A stretch of 10,244 bases of DNA from Lunasporangiospora selenospora (taxonomy: Eukaryota; Mortierellomycota; Mortierellomycetes; Mortierellales; Mortierellaceae). Below the pieces are notes generated by a model. The model did not search any database and was not told the origin of the DNA. It saw only the letters and a program-made list of their open reading frames with translations. Positions 1 through 8,137 of this stretch are shown here, in pieces (position 1 is the first letter of the stretch; each line of letters starts with the position of its first letter). The stretch spans positions 3,861-14,104 of the forward strand of contig JAABOA010000516.1 of assembly GCA_015680635.1 (NCBI GenBank). The letters run 5' to 3'. The position numbers were made by a program, and so were the translations under genes.

Positions 1-47
1 GGTGAACCAGAGGCAGGCCATGTGGTCAAGCAAGATGAGAAAGACAT
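1..47 (-). CDS. Possible 5' end of a gene leaving the window's left edge
   Basis: Seen: on the minus strand an ATG at 47-45 opens 15 codons with no stop before the window ends. It begins Met-Ser-Phe-Ser-Ser-Cys. It lies about 120 bases downstream of a minus-strand TATAAA (169-164), and the leader between them contains a pyrimidine-rich stretch. That is the arrangement of the better-supported genes in this window. Nothing in 15 residues allows a functional call. The support is therefore only promoter geometry plus an open frame, and the ATG could be a chance one. Confidence 0.25.
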   Translation of the reverse strand, partial: MSFSSCLTTWPASGS

Positions 48-163
48 GCCAGGCGCGTTACCGAACTGAGGCCTGATGCGATGCCGACGAAATGAGACAA
101 TGGGGATGTGGAAAAGGATGAACAGCAAAAAAGCGCTTTACCACCCGCGCGCAGCGGGCTGAC

Positions 164-169
164 TTTATA
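164..169 (-). promoter_or_regulatory. Candidate TATA box, minus strand
   Basis: The minus strand reads GATATAAAGT here, 117 bases before the ATG at 47. The lectin and repeat-gene promoters in this window show a similar TATA-to-ATG distance (106 and 110 bases). It is a single motif in ordinary-composition DNA, so chance occurrence is possible. Confidence 0.3.
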
Positions 170-799
170 TCGCCCAGAAGGCCCTTAACTAGGCTCTAGG
201 GCAGTGCACTGTGCCAATCACTGATCTCGAGCGCGTGGGTCTGTGAGTTCCTTGCTGGTCCGAGCTGGTGTGCGAAGAGAGAAAATCGCCATGATGTTGC
301 TCGCTTCGGGCAAGGGGACCTGCTGCCAATAGGGCCTCTTGAATACGGCCAGTCAGGACTATGGGTATGTGCCTGTTGTTCTCAGATTGTCCGAATCACC
401 TCTTGAACTTGCCTCTTGCTGTCCCTGCAACACTGGGTTTGAATCGCAAAGTGAGGCTGTGCAGACTTGCGCTTTCGCTAACCGCAGCACTAACCGCAGC
501 ACTAACCGCACAGGTCGAGCTGTAGTCTCTCATGCAGGACAAGAATCCATGATGGATGTTTCTTGGACAAGAAGCCTGCTTTGGATAGAGCCCTGTTCCT
601 GGTGCGGCCAATCAAGGCAACTCTGACATTGTCCATGAACTCGTACTCTCTCAGGGTCATGGGACTGCAACACAAACATAGTCATATTCGTTGCCTCAGA
701 AAATAAGAGACTCGGGGGGCCATTTGTGATTTCATCTCTTTTCATGCTTCCTCATTCCACCTGTTCTTCTTATTCTTCCTGCACCTTTTTTGTCTTTAG
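170..799. other. No supported gene; mostly featureless apart from a short repeat
   Basis: Open frames of 71-95 codons occur on both strands, but none has a credible leader, splice structure or recognisable motif. Several T-loop-like strings (for example near 434 and on the minus strand near 1015) do not pair into a T stem, so no tRNA is called. Confidence 0.5.
478..513 (+). repeat. 12-bp tandem repeat, about 2.8 copies
   Basis: The unit CTAACCGCAGCA occurs exactly at 478-489 and 490-501, and a third copy matches over its first nine bases (502-510). It is not a fungal telomere unit (TTAGGG/CCCTAA). No gene is associated with it. Confidence 0.85.
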
Positions 800-903
800 C
801 AAAGCTCAGTCTGGCATTCCTTTTCATGGTGACCCTCACTACACATCCACCAAACGCACAGCAGGACATGGAGCAGCAGATGAATGATGTCTTGCAGCAC
901 TGA
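800..903 (+). other. Possible terminal exon (coding trace)
   Basis: Seen: a strong splice-acceptor context, a T-rich tract ending CTTTAG at 799, precedes an open frame that runs to TGA at 901-903. The frame encodes about 33 residues ending in a polar Gln/Asp/Glu-rich stretch (HPPNAQQDMEQQMNDVLQH). The polar tail looks more protein-like than the surrounding translations. No matching upstream exon or donor was found, and the product is not recognised. This is a weak candidate and may be a relic or chance. Confidence 0.2.
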
Positions 904-1317
904 TTAAATGGATCAGGATAGAGTCCATGGACCTTGGACCACGGACTACTGGGCATTGGAGTCTAAGCAATGAGCTATGGATCAATCGCTGGGATAATGG
1001 GACAAGACCTTGGATTCAAATGCATACATCCAATTGTCTTTAGGCGACATGTTATGTCTGCGTCCTAGCCGGACCAAACTCACATGAGCATGCGCCAATG
1101 CGCTTCCTAGCTGACAATGGAGTTCGAGCTCAATTTTAATTCGCAAAGGAATAGCTTGCGATTCGACTCTCCAGGAACGCTTCTTCACCAACTGCCAACA
1201 GCTGAACGCCTGCAGATCTCAATGTTGTATGACGTATATTTTCATTCACCTTCATGTCTTTGCCTAGAGAAAGGAGTCAAGCGCCTCTTTCACACTCAAA
1301 CTCCATGGTCACACCCA

Positions 1318-1466
1318 CATCCTCACTATCGTCATTCTCACTCTTTTTATCTCATCACTTTCAGATCTTTTCGCTTTTTCTTTTCCTTCTCCCATTACCC
1401 ACTTTCGCCTCCACCTTCTCCATCACCTCTCTCTCACCTTCGTTCTCTTCGACGCTCCGCAACACC
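1318..1466 (+). promoter_or_regulatory. Pyrimidine-rich leader-like tract before the CRN relic
   Basis: About 130 bases are dominated by C and T on the plus strand and stop immediately before the first CRN-like codon at 1467. The lectin gene (8170-8243) has the same kind of leader. This suggests that the relic at 1467 once had its own promoter and 5' UTR. The tract gives a 127-residue Ser/Pro/Phe-rich open frame that is compositional rather than a gene upstream of 1467. No clear TATA box was seen. Confidence 0.4.
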
Positions 1467-2066
1467 GTGCCAGATACTCGCTTGACCGTGCTCTGTGCTG
1501 TTGGTGGAGTGACTACTTTCAATATGCTGCCCAGACTGACTCGCTCGAACTGTTGGTTGATCTCAAGTAGCCCATCAAGACCAGGAATGCTGTCGGGCTA
1601 TGGATGTCGGTACCAAGAGCCCTTCTGTCAGGAATAGACTCATGAGAGAGCAGGGGTGCTGTTGCAGGGCAGGAAGGTAATATATTTCATACTAGAACCT
1701 ATAGAGAGCGCGTTAGGCATGCTCTTGTTTACTAAGCAATTGAACCACATTAAACCTGTACATCTTCTTTGCTCGTATTCCTTCAGTGGCCAGACTGCAG
1801 CGAACCAAACCCATTCTCCTCGAGGCAAACTGAGGAGTCTTTCTCTATGGCACATCTCTATTTTTGACAACGACAATGATGGCTAACAACGCATCCTGCT
1901 GGATATCATGTCTGAGAAAATGAAGCTCAAAGCGAGCATAAAGCTTTCTATGGCCCTTGACATTGAGCTATCCGTGGACACGACTCTCGTTATTGCCCAG
2001 CGACCCCTTCTCCCACCAAGTATTGAAAACGCGCTTTGTTTAACTCAGCATTGGTTTGTTTCATAG
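1467..2066 (+). pseudogene. Broken Crinkler (CRN)-type effector N-terminal region
   Basis: CRN proteins are modular secreted or host-directed effectors with a ubiquitin-like N-terminal header. They are known in oomycetes and in some early-diverging fungi. Three blocks match that header in order. Block 1 (from 1467) reads PDTRLTVLCAVGG with GTG where the start ATG would be. Block 2 (1532-1640) is one frame over, reads TDSLELLVDLK, then has TAG at 1568-1570 and PIKT. Block 3 (1782-2066, frame of block 1) has LSLWHISI, an Asp/Asn run, a TAA at 1884-1886, then ILLDIMSEKMKLKASIKLS and DTTLVIAQRP. These resemble the LW-x-x-SIP, acidic run, KKKLKA and HIIVQRP landmarks of fungal CRN headers, recalled from family knowledge and not searched. 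Block 2 also contains LWMSVP (1598-1615), so a partial duplication or an insertion may lie between blocks. No effector C-terminal domain was identified. The start is lost, one frameshift and two stops are present, so it cannot make a header protein as it stands. Confidence 0.55.
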
Positions 2067-2173
2067 TACTATATTTGATCTGCGCGTTCAATTACACTCA
2101 GTCCATGTGCATACACCTGCTTGTGTCTGTGTCCATACAGCTATGATACGTACAGGAAGTCAGTATTGAGTAG

Positions 2174-2772
2174 GAACTAGTGGTCGTTTTTGAAGGTGTC
2201 AGACATCGCCTCACCATCTACCCTGTAGACTCTGAGGACGATGCGGACCTTATTATGCAAGAGCTCTTCTTTACCATGAGGCAGCAACAGGCGCAGGCTT
2301 CGGGATGCTACAGCTGGAATATGACAAGCAAGCAAGCAAAGGTGAGTGGTTCTGCGACTCCACAGCCTGTTGTCGAGAATAACATTGTCCACCAGTCGCC
2401 ATGGTTTCCTCGTCCGACTCAGAAGCCCAGATATATGTATTGGTCCAAAATACAGGTAAGGTGGAGTGTATAGTATGCCTTTTCATGACCTACTGATTAA
2501 TGGTAGGCAGATATATTTAAAGGCGCAATGGTTAGGTGAAAATAACCGCAGCTGGGCAAAAACGTCTGGTCACTATTGTCATCATCATCCTAGAAGAAGA
2601 CAGCAGTATCGGTTGCACCACCACCATAGGTCGAGGGTGCAAGCCCTACCCATGGAGAGGCCATATGGATATACAGTTCAGCGTTTCCGCACAGCCTGTT
2701 GCTTCTCATGGATCCATGGTGGGCCATACTTGCATCACATCGTCGACAATTCGTACACAACACTATGATTAG
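2174..2772 (+). other. Coding traces with two good introns; no intact gene model
   Basis: Seen: after an AG at 2173 a frame opens reading ELVVVFEGVRHRLTIYPVD, followed by an acidic and then a Gln-rich stretch. It meets a textbook donor AAG|GTGAGT at 2341/2342, with an acceptor CCACCAG ending at 2395. A second donor CAG|GTAAGG at 2455/2456 is followed by a branch-like TACTGAT (2491-2497) and acceptors ending at 2506 or 2510. A separate short reading starts at ATG 2401 (MVSSSDSEAQIYVLVQNT). It could join a frame open to TAG at 2770-2772 through an acceptor at 2551. These alternatives are not mutually consistent, and no start or promoter is clear. The product is not recognised. It may be a decayed gene or part of the same unit as the traces at 3012-3426. 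Confidence 0.3.
2456..2510 (+). other. Candidate short GT-AG intron
   Basis: Donor CAG|GTAAGG, branch-like TACTGAT at 2491-2497, and AG at 2506 (intron 51 nt) or 2510 (55 nt). Length, donor and branch spacing all fit short fungal introns. The flanking exons are uncertain, so this is a splice signature without a confirmed gene. Confidence 0.4.
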
Positions 2773-3011
2773 CCTTCACAGACACAACATTGCCTGACCT
2801 GTTATTTCCTGATACTGAATAGTCTTGCTGGTGTCAACATCTTATCCGTGCGGATGTTACCTGTGTGTAAAGAAGAAAAGACTGAGGTTTGACGCAGTCT
2901 CCCTCCTCTCCATCTTGAATCCTGATTTTCTGGTCATGGGCGCACAAATTGTCCACGATGAGGCTCAGCTGGCAAACAACGGTAACGGTGAAGGCGACGG
3001 TTCAGTAACCA

Positions 3012-3426
3012 ATGGCTCGGATATACTCAGCTGTATACATCACAACCACACTCTTTGATAAGAGAATGTTGGTGGCAGTCTATCCTCAGAATGCAACTAT
3101 TGATTTTGAGCCCATTGCTGCCTTGATATCAAAATATCGTTTTCCAGATAGGATGATTGTTATGTTTCTTTCAAATCGAACCTCGTGATGAAGCTGTTTA
3201 AATATCGATCAACTAAACATGAGGTATACACTACTGGGTAAATTGCCAATATGTGGCAGTCATCCTTGCCAAAACCAACCGTGGAAGGACACCAACTTCG
3301 TCTCAAGAGACTTTTCCATCGGCTCCCCAGATCGGTCTCACAAATCATAGAACCAGTTATAAGAGTGCTGTGAAAAACACCCTCAAGAACATCAAGCCCT
3401 ACAAGCTAGTATTACATGTACCGTAG
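3012..3426 (+). pseudogene. Decayed coding region of unknown function, two blocks in different frames
   Basis: Block 1 is ATG 3012 to TGA 3186-3188 (58 codons), reading MARIYSAVYITTTLFDKRM and later DFEPIAALISKYRFPDR, with ordinary amino-acid composition. Block 2 is open from 3223 to TAG 3424-3426 (67 codons, no Met) and ends SAVKNTLKNIKPYKLVLHVP. A frame change and stops lie between them. Both look like real protein sequence rather than random translation, so I infer pieces of one broken gene. It may be continuous with the traces upstream from 2174. No family is recognised and no promoter is seen nearby. Confidence 0.35.
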
Positions 3427-4560
3427 ATCCAATAGGGTTACTACGGACTCGACTGCTTCTTGCATTGTAAAGAGATGAGAACGATGTCAGTCAAAAAGGC
3501 CAGTAGGAAGAGAAGACCAGACCTTTTGACAGTCGCTTGTTTAAACCTGTACCTTACCATTTGGGCTTGTGTTGGATAGACTTGGCCTCGGCATCTGCAT
3601 TGTGGACCCGTCCTCTGTTCCAATCCCTCTTAGAGCCACACTTTAAATTCTTTAAATGTTGGTTTAGGAGGACAGACAGATAGAGAGAGGAGAGAAAGAG
3701 TCAGGCATGTGTATCGACACTTCTCCTACTCTATCTCAATTCCTACCTACTATCGGATCAACCTCTGGCGACTCTATCCTAGTCTATCCGCTGCTTACAA
3801 TCATGTCATTGTCCAGGGCTATCTGGATCTTCTGGGTGCCTGGAGACCACGAGTCACTGTCTGGGTCGTCAATTTTTCGAACTTTGTCCCTCTACTTTAG
3901 TACTCTTTTTCTTGAGGCCTGAGATCATGGCACGAATCTGTCATATATCAAGTACTGAGCACTATCTCAAGGTACAGCCTGGCTTTATATTTGTATTTAT
4001 TTTCTTGGTCTCCTTCTCTCTTTCGAATCCACACTAAAATAAAAGGAAAGAGAAAACGAGTGAGAAAAAAGGGTCGCTCATTATCCTTCGATCTCCATCG
4101 TCCAATGTCCCTCTAACTCCCAAGCTATGACTATTGTTTGTTCCTTACACCATACTACTGCTCAATAATACCGCTCCATACTGCTGCAACATGCTACTTC
4201 ACATACATTGACAAACACGATCAGACATGGCGGAACTCAAGGCTTCTTCACAATGGCTCACCTTGATAACGATAAGAAGATCCAACATCAAAGGATCAAA
4301 AAATACTTTCCCTATGAACGCCTGGCTTCCACAGGACCAGCTACTTGTTCTTGAGCTTTAATGTTCATGTTGTACCACACTTGTCTACTCGGTGCCGCAT
4401 TTGTTCATGATGCATCACTTCACTACATTAGTTCACATAAGATACTACAGTCGAGTTTAATACCTCTGTCAGTCGCTATACATGTCAAAAATGTGATACT
4501 CTTTCTCTTTGTCAAGCTCATAACCTAATCAACTCCTCACCGGCCTTCTCACGAGGGTGA
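3427..4560. other. Apparent intergenic region
   Basis: No supported gene. There is a purine-rich stretch at 3664-3702 (GA-type). Two overlapping 63-71-codon plus-strand frames occur at 3707-3922; the one from 3709 is slightly protein-like (RINLWRLYPSLSAAYNHVIV). Near 4253 a short charged frame reads MAHLDNDKKIQHQRIKKYF. None has a leader, intron or recognisable motif. Confidence 0.5.
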
Positions 4561-4599
4561 TGATCCCACAATGTAATCAAGGCCTCTTGACCTCTGCAG

Positions 4600-4607
4600 T
4601 ATAAAAA
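4600..4607 (+). promoter_or_regulatory. TATA box of the 4710 gene
   Basis: TATAAAAA lies 110 bases before the ATG at 4710. The leader between them is rich in C, T and A, with no upstream ATG before 4710. The arrangement is nearly the same as at the lectin gene (8138-8144). The promoter looks intact although the gene it serves is broken. Confidence 0.6.
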
Positions 4608-4709
4608 GCCCTCCTTGAACCAAATACTTTTTTTCACTCATCACAATACCACATACCCACAATATTCAAAACAAGGTCAAGCTGTACACCCTCCCCTCTT
4701 ACCCTCACT

Positions 4710-5957
4710 ATGAGTGTCCAACTTCCGACAGCATGGCTGTATCTTGTGGTTCGCCAAACGACTCACCAGCTCAACAGAGACGGCAATATCCACATTAGTG
4801 CAATCTGTCAATGGGATGAGCAGGATATAACACTCGCGCATGATCCGACTTCAGAAACGGACATCGGCTAAGCGTATCTGACTCGCATTGAGGTTGGCGA
4901 TCAGATTTTGGCCAGGGGCAGGATGACGGTTACATTTTCCCTCGATGAACAGAACAATCCTGCCACGCGCTTGTCATTCCTCGTCCACAAGGTGAAGGCA
5001 GCGCTCGGGAGAACAGAGGATACCAACAGCCACGACAATATCAGCAGCGATGATGAAGCCAGTAGCGATAATGAATCTGGCAGCGATAATGAATCTGGCA
5101 GCGATAATGAATCCAATAGCGATCATGAAGCCAGTAGCGATAATGAAACCAGTAGCGATCGTGAAACCAGTAGCGATCATGAAGCCTGTAGCGATAATGA
5201 AGCCTGAAGCGATAATGAAGCCAGCAACAGCAATGAATCCAGCAGCGACAAATCCAGTTCCAATATATCTAGCCCCTATAGTGACAGCAACCGCCAAGAC
5301 GATGCTAGTGGTGATCAGAATCATGCAGAGTGTGGGTCTATGCCCTTTACGCGATGTACAGGATGTCACAATGTGGTTGCTAGCGAGATGGGAAGATGTG
5401 TAATGGCAGGGTCGACCTCAAGAGCTTACACCCGGGCATTCAGTGAAGAAAATGGCATCCTACAAGTATGCGATTTTGGGTTCAATGGCAGAGGCCAGTC
5501 ATTATTATTTTGTCAGCCTACGCGGCCTATTGGTAGTCCCAATATCGTACATTCGTTTCTCCACAGATTCCGCGACGGCAGCATGCGGGAAATCTGCGTC
5601 GCCACCAGGATGGCCTCGCAGGAGAGTATCGACACTCCCATTGTGGATGAGAACATCTTCAGTCCCGGAATTCCTGACTTGCCTACTTTGTCTAGGACAA
5701 GGATCATGCATTAGGAGAAAAGGGGGGTTGAGGCGGCATTAGACCCTGGAGGACAAAGTGTCAAAAATAAGTATGGGGACAATCATACGCTTAGAAGGTA
5801 TCAAGAAAACTAGCCTTTCGGCCATTTGCAATCTCGAGAACATGACCGAGATGGCAACAGGCATACTGTAACAGAGTACAATACTGGAACAAGGGAGATA
5901 AAATGGCAAAACGACAAGAGAATTGGTTTATTAAAGGACGGGCAAGTCTCACGTTAA
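4710..5957 (+). pseudogene. Decayed gene with Ser-Asp-rich repeat, four in-frame stops
   Basis: One reading frame runs from ATG 4710 to TAA 5955-5957, 415 codons, interrupted by TAA at codon 54 (4869-4871), TGA at codon 166 (5205-5207), TAG at codon 335 (5712-5714) and TAG at codon 368 (5811-5813). About 19 stops would be expected by chance, and no frameshift is needed. In order it has an N-terminal region of about 100 residues (starts MSVQLPTAWLYLVVRQ, later RMTVTFSLDEQNNPATRLSF) and a repeat at residues 112-177 of the form x-Ser-Asp-x-Glu-x. A Cys cluster follows (C208, C216, C219, C230; CTGC) that could bind metal. The C-terminal region past 240 ends in a charged block (EIKWQNDKRIGLLKDG). 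The family is not recognised. The last two stops might instead mark the true end of a shorter 334-codon gene followed by chance open frame, or lie in an unrecognised intron. The promoter at 4600 is good. Nonsense mutation of a formerly expressed gene is the simplest reading. Confidence 0.6.
5043..5240 (+). repeat. 18-bp coding tandem repeat, 11 units
   Basis: Eleven consecutive 18-bp units encode x-Ser-Asp-(Asn/His/Asp/Arg)-Glu-(Ala/Ser/Thr). The core AGCGAT-AAT-GAA is well conserved, and the eleventh unit (5223-5240) is the most divergent. First codons of units 8, 9 and 10 are AGT, TGT and TGA, so the stop at 5205-5207 arose inside the array. Because 18 is divisible by three, the array keeps several other frames open on both strands, giving artefactual repetitive ORFs. 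Confidence 0.9.
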
Positions 5958-6395
5958 ATGCCCATTATCATATATTACCCTTATTTTGACATTTGATACT
6001 AATTGTCATCTGGCGGGGCTGCAGCCAGATGCATTATTCTGCAAGGGCTGCAATACGTCTTGATGGTTGTGTGCTTCCACCCAATGTATGGGTCATAAAG
6101 ACCGCCGCCTCAGGACAGATTCCCTTTTACGCTCACAATGGAAAATCGAATTTGCGCCATGATAGAGTCCAAATTTGACATTTTTGCCACTGGTTTTCTA
6201 GGATATCAACGACATCCACTTTCAAGACTCTTCCTATTCCTTCCTTCTCACTCTCTACACTCACAAATACCGCTGTGGCCACTCATTGCACGCAAGAAGT
6301 ACAACACAATCGAAGACCAAGCGATGGTGGAAGAGGTGGAGTACAGTGGTGATCTAGTTCGTATATTAATCCACCATTTCAAATCCTTCTCGCTT
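5958..6395. other. No supported gene between the two convergent units
   Basis: Open frames exist, for example 5993-6178 (with GCVLPPNVWVIKTAASGQIP) and 6138-6425. They overlap each other in different frames and lack promoters or splice sites. The first has a moderately protein-like stretch and might be residue of further decay downstream of the 4710 gene. The second shares that gene's frame, but several stops separate them. Confidence 0.4.
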
Positions 6396-7160
6396 TCACT
6401 CTTCATTTTCCCCAATGCCCTTTAGGTCTTTTCCTTTGCATGCGGAAGGAAATGCTTCTGCTGAGAAATCTTTGGTTGTATGGAGGACTAAGCAGCGCTC
6501 ATTCACTGTAAACCAGTATCCATTCACCATATAACCCATCATCCATGTGACAAGTGCATTCTGATTATAGCGGAAACCTGCCGTGTTGCAAGGTTCCTGA
6601 AGACAAGTCTTGGAGAATATACAATTGAGGTTTCTCGAGAAGGTCCTGGCCTAGAACGAACGACATTCAGGCTCAGAGCTGTTCTGCTCTCAAAGTTGTC
6701 GGTTTGCTTTACGTGATCATGACCGCCACAAGCTGCTCCAGAGTCGATGAGTCCACTAATTGAGACAGGACCCGCTTAATGAATGTTGTGTGGATGTCCA
6801 CGTCCTCGTCACCAGCCATGTAGATACCTCCTACAAAGGGACACCGTTGCCTGTATTCTCGAAAGAGAATCCTAATGTGTTACTCCGCAATCCTGCTTAT
6901 GCAAAATTTGTGGTGGGGCTCTTTTGAGAACTGGGCAGTGGGCAGACGCATCCTCATAGAGGAGATTGCCATGCGAAGAAACACCAGCTCCCGTCGTCGG
7001 TGTGCCGCACATATCACAGCATTGTCCACCTGACATTGTCTAGTCACCGAATAGTTTGCCAAGGCGTCATCGATGGTATTCTTTGGTAGCGATAGGTTCC
7101 GTAGGTCATGTCATCAAAGTAACGTGGCTCAATGGCTCCAGTATGCGTTGTAAGAGCCAT
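6396..7160 (-). CDS. Three-exon gene, 173-residue protein of unknown function
   Basis: Model (minus strand): exon 1 7160-7048, exon 2 6871-6713, exon 3 6645-6396, stop TGA 6398-6396. The spliced length of 522 nt is exactly 174 codons, phases match at both junctions, and there is no internal stop. Exon 1 begins MALTTHTGAIEPRYFDD. Exon 2 holds FREYRQRCPFVGGIYMAGDE and a Leu/Val-rich helix-like SQLVDSSTLEQLVAVM. Exon 3 holds GFRYNQNALVTWMMGYMVNG and a Lys-rich, acidic-ended C terminus. No signal peptide is obvious. One mildly hydrophobic stretch around the WMMGYM segment is too polar for a confident membrane helix. The family is not recognised. The start is chosen because it follows a TATA-like box at 7297-7291 and a pyrimidine-rich leader. 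The weakest point is intron 1, which is long and has a GTGACT donor; an additional exon could hide in it. The gene is convergent with the 4710 pseudogene. Confidence 0.5.
6646..6712 (-). other. Intron 2 of the 173-residue gene
   Basis: Donor AC|GTAAAG at 6713/6712 and acceptor GGCCAG|G at 6646/6645, 67 nt. It joins a frame that ends phase 2 to one that starts phase 2. A closer AG at 6651 would put the downstream exon out of its long open frame, so the 6646 acceptor is preferred. Confidence 0.5.
6872..7047 (-). other. Intron 1 of the 173-residue gene
   Basis: Donor CG|GTGACT at 7048/7047 and acceptor ACATTAG|G at 6872/6871, with a branch-like GTAAC just before the acceptor, 176 nt. It removes an in-frame TGA that would otherwise end the protein after 38 residues. 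It is longer than the other introns inferred here. The 7062-6880 minus-strand open frame lies mostly inside it. Confidence 0.4.
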
Positions 7161-7245
7161 CGTCCGCGCTGTAGTTGCAAAGGAGAAAAAGGCGAGAGAA
7201 GGCTCGAGACGAAAACGGACGATTTGTTGAGCATCTCCCTTTGAC

Positions 7246-7284
7246 GTTGATGTTGATGTTGTTGTTGTCGTTGCTGCTGCTGCT
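7246..7284 (-). repeat. Imperfect triplet repeat in a 5' leader
   Basis: Thirteen triplets. On the minus strand there are four AGC, then AAC/GAC/AAC and alternating ATC/AAC, so a CAA/CAG-like run. It lies between the TATA-like box (7297-7291) and the ATG at 7160 of the 173-residue gene, which places it at the start of its probable 5' UTR. On the plus strand it produces a spurious Leu-rich stretch in a 148-codon open frame. Confidence 0.7.
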
Positions 7285-7290
7285 TTTGGG

Positions 7291-7297
7291 TTATAAA
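7291..7297 (-). promoter_or_regulatory. TATA-like box of the 173-residue gene
   Basis: The minus strand reads GTTTATAAC, about 131 bases before the ATG at 7160. Next come the triplet repeat and a C/T-rich stretch (7205-7175) close to the start codon. Weaker than the other two TATA boxes because the motif is TATAAC rather than TATAAA. Confidence 0.4.
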
Positions 7298-7299
7298 CA

Positions 7300-8137
7300 G
7301 AAAAGGCGTGCTTGCATAAAGAGAAAAAACAGGGGTATTGTAGCCTTTAATGCACGATCTTGCGCGAGAGGGCTCCCTTTTCCCATCTCCATTGTGAGCC
7401 AACCCTCTTCTAAAATAGATTTCCATCTTGAAATTCAGCATCTTAAAGAGGACGGGATTACGCGTCTAGTCGACAAGTCCTTTCTCATTCTCCCACTCTC
7501 GATTGATGTCGCTGAGGAATCATGTCAAGCACATGCAAATGACGCGGAAGGGATGTTGAAGGGACATGGGGCATGCATGAGATTGGAACCTATTTTCATG
7601 GCGGGACACGATGGTCATTGAATAAAAAAAAAGTGTGTTGGGGATGAGTAATGGGAGATGGGGTGTCAGGGGACCATGGACAAAGGGCAAACCACGGTAG
7701 TATCCTCGGTAACGAATGTACGTAAGTTGGGGAGCGAGAGGCCAAGGAAATTGCATGAATAATGTTCCTGGCCCTATGGTTGGTGCACGTATCCTCAGGT
7801 GAAAAGAGCACTCTATCCCGTCCCCACCTCGTCTCAACCACCCCAGACAGAAATCTCCTTGTCCAAACAACCACAGGAGTGGTTGTGGCCTGAAATGCCA
7901 TATGCAGGCAAACCACTGTGGGCATGTGAGCCATTTTTTCTTTATGCGCCTTTACACGTTCCCACGCCTTTGGTCAGTCCAAAGCCCTCCATTGTTGCTC
8001 TGTCGCCACTGGCCCCCCCTGGCATACGTTTTTCCGCCTCCGAGGCTTTTCTCCGCTCATGCAATATGATACTTCCAACACCAAACGAAAAAGACTTCAA
8101 TCTGGACCTTTGGTTCTCGTCCCCCAGTCGCCTCGTG
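7300..8137. other. Intergenic region between divergent promoters
   Basis: This stretch separates the minus-strand gene starting at 7160 from the plus-strand lectin gene at 8244. It holds the window's longest plain open frames (148 codons at 7175-7621 and 168 codons at 7799-8305). These overlap promoters and leaders, show biased low-complexity translations and carry no recognisable motif, so they are not called as genes. No other features were seen. Confidence 0.5.

Noticed and set aside
1010-1175. tRNA-like T-loop strings near 1015 (minus) and 1163 (plus), and one near 434
   Set aside because: The bases flanking each loop do not pair into a T stem and no matching D arm or acceptor stem was found.
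982-1191. Minus-strand frame with a GTGAGT donor near 1092
   Set aside because: A spliced reading can be drawn, but the resulting product is short and unconvincing and the acceptor is weak.
1254-1637. 127-codon frame treated as one gene
   Set aside because: Its first half is the pyrimidine-rich leader; only the part from 1467 resembles a CRN header, and it then goes out of frame.
3707-3922. Two overlapping 63-71-codon plus-strand frames
   Set aside because: No promoter, splice sites or recognisable motif; overlapping frames of this size are expected by chance.
4974-5369. 131-codon minus-strand frame with Ile/Ala/Gly hydrophobic repeats
   Set aside because: Antisense shadow of the 18-bp Ser-Asp repeat; a repeat length divisible by three keeps several frames open.
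5050-5403. 117-codon plus-strand frame with Met-Lys-Pro-Val-Ala-type repeats
   Set aside because: Same array read in another frame; the Ser-Asp frame continues protein-like on both sides and this one does not.
7175-7621. 148-codon plus-strand frame with a Leu-rich, membrane-like stretch
   Set aside because: The Leu run is the triplet repeat read in one frame. The frame overlaps the leader and promoter of the minus-strand gene. No leader of its own.
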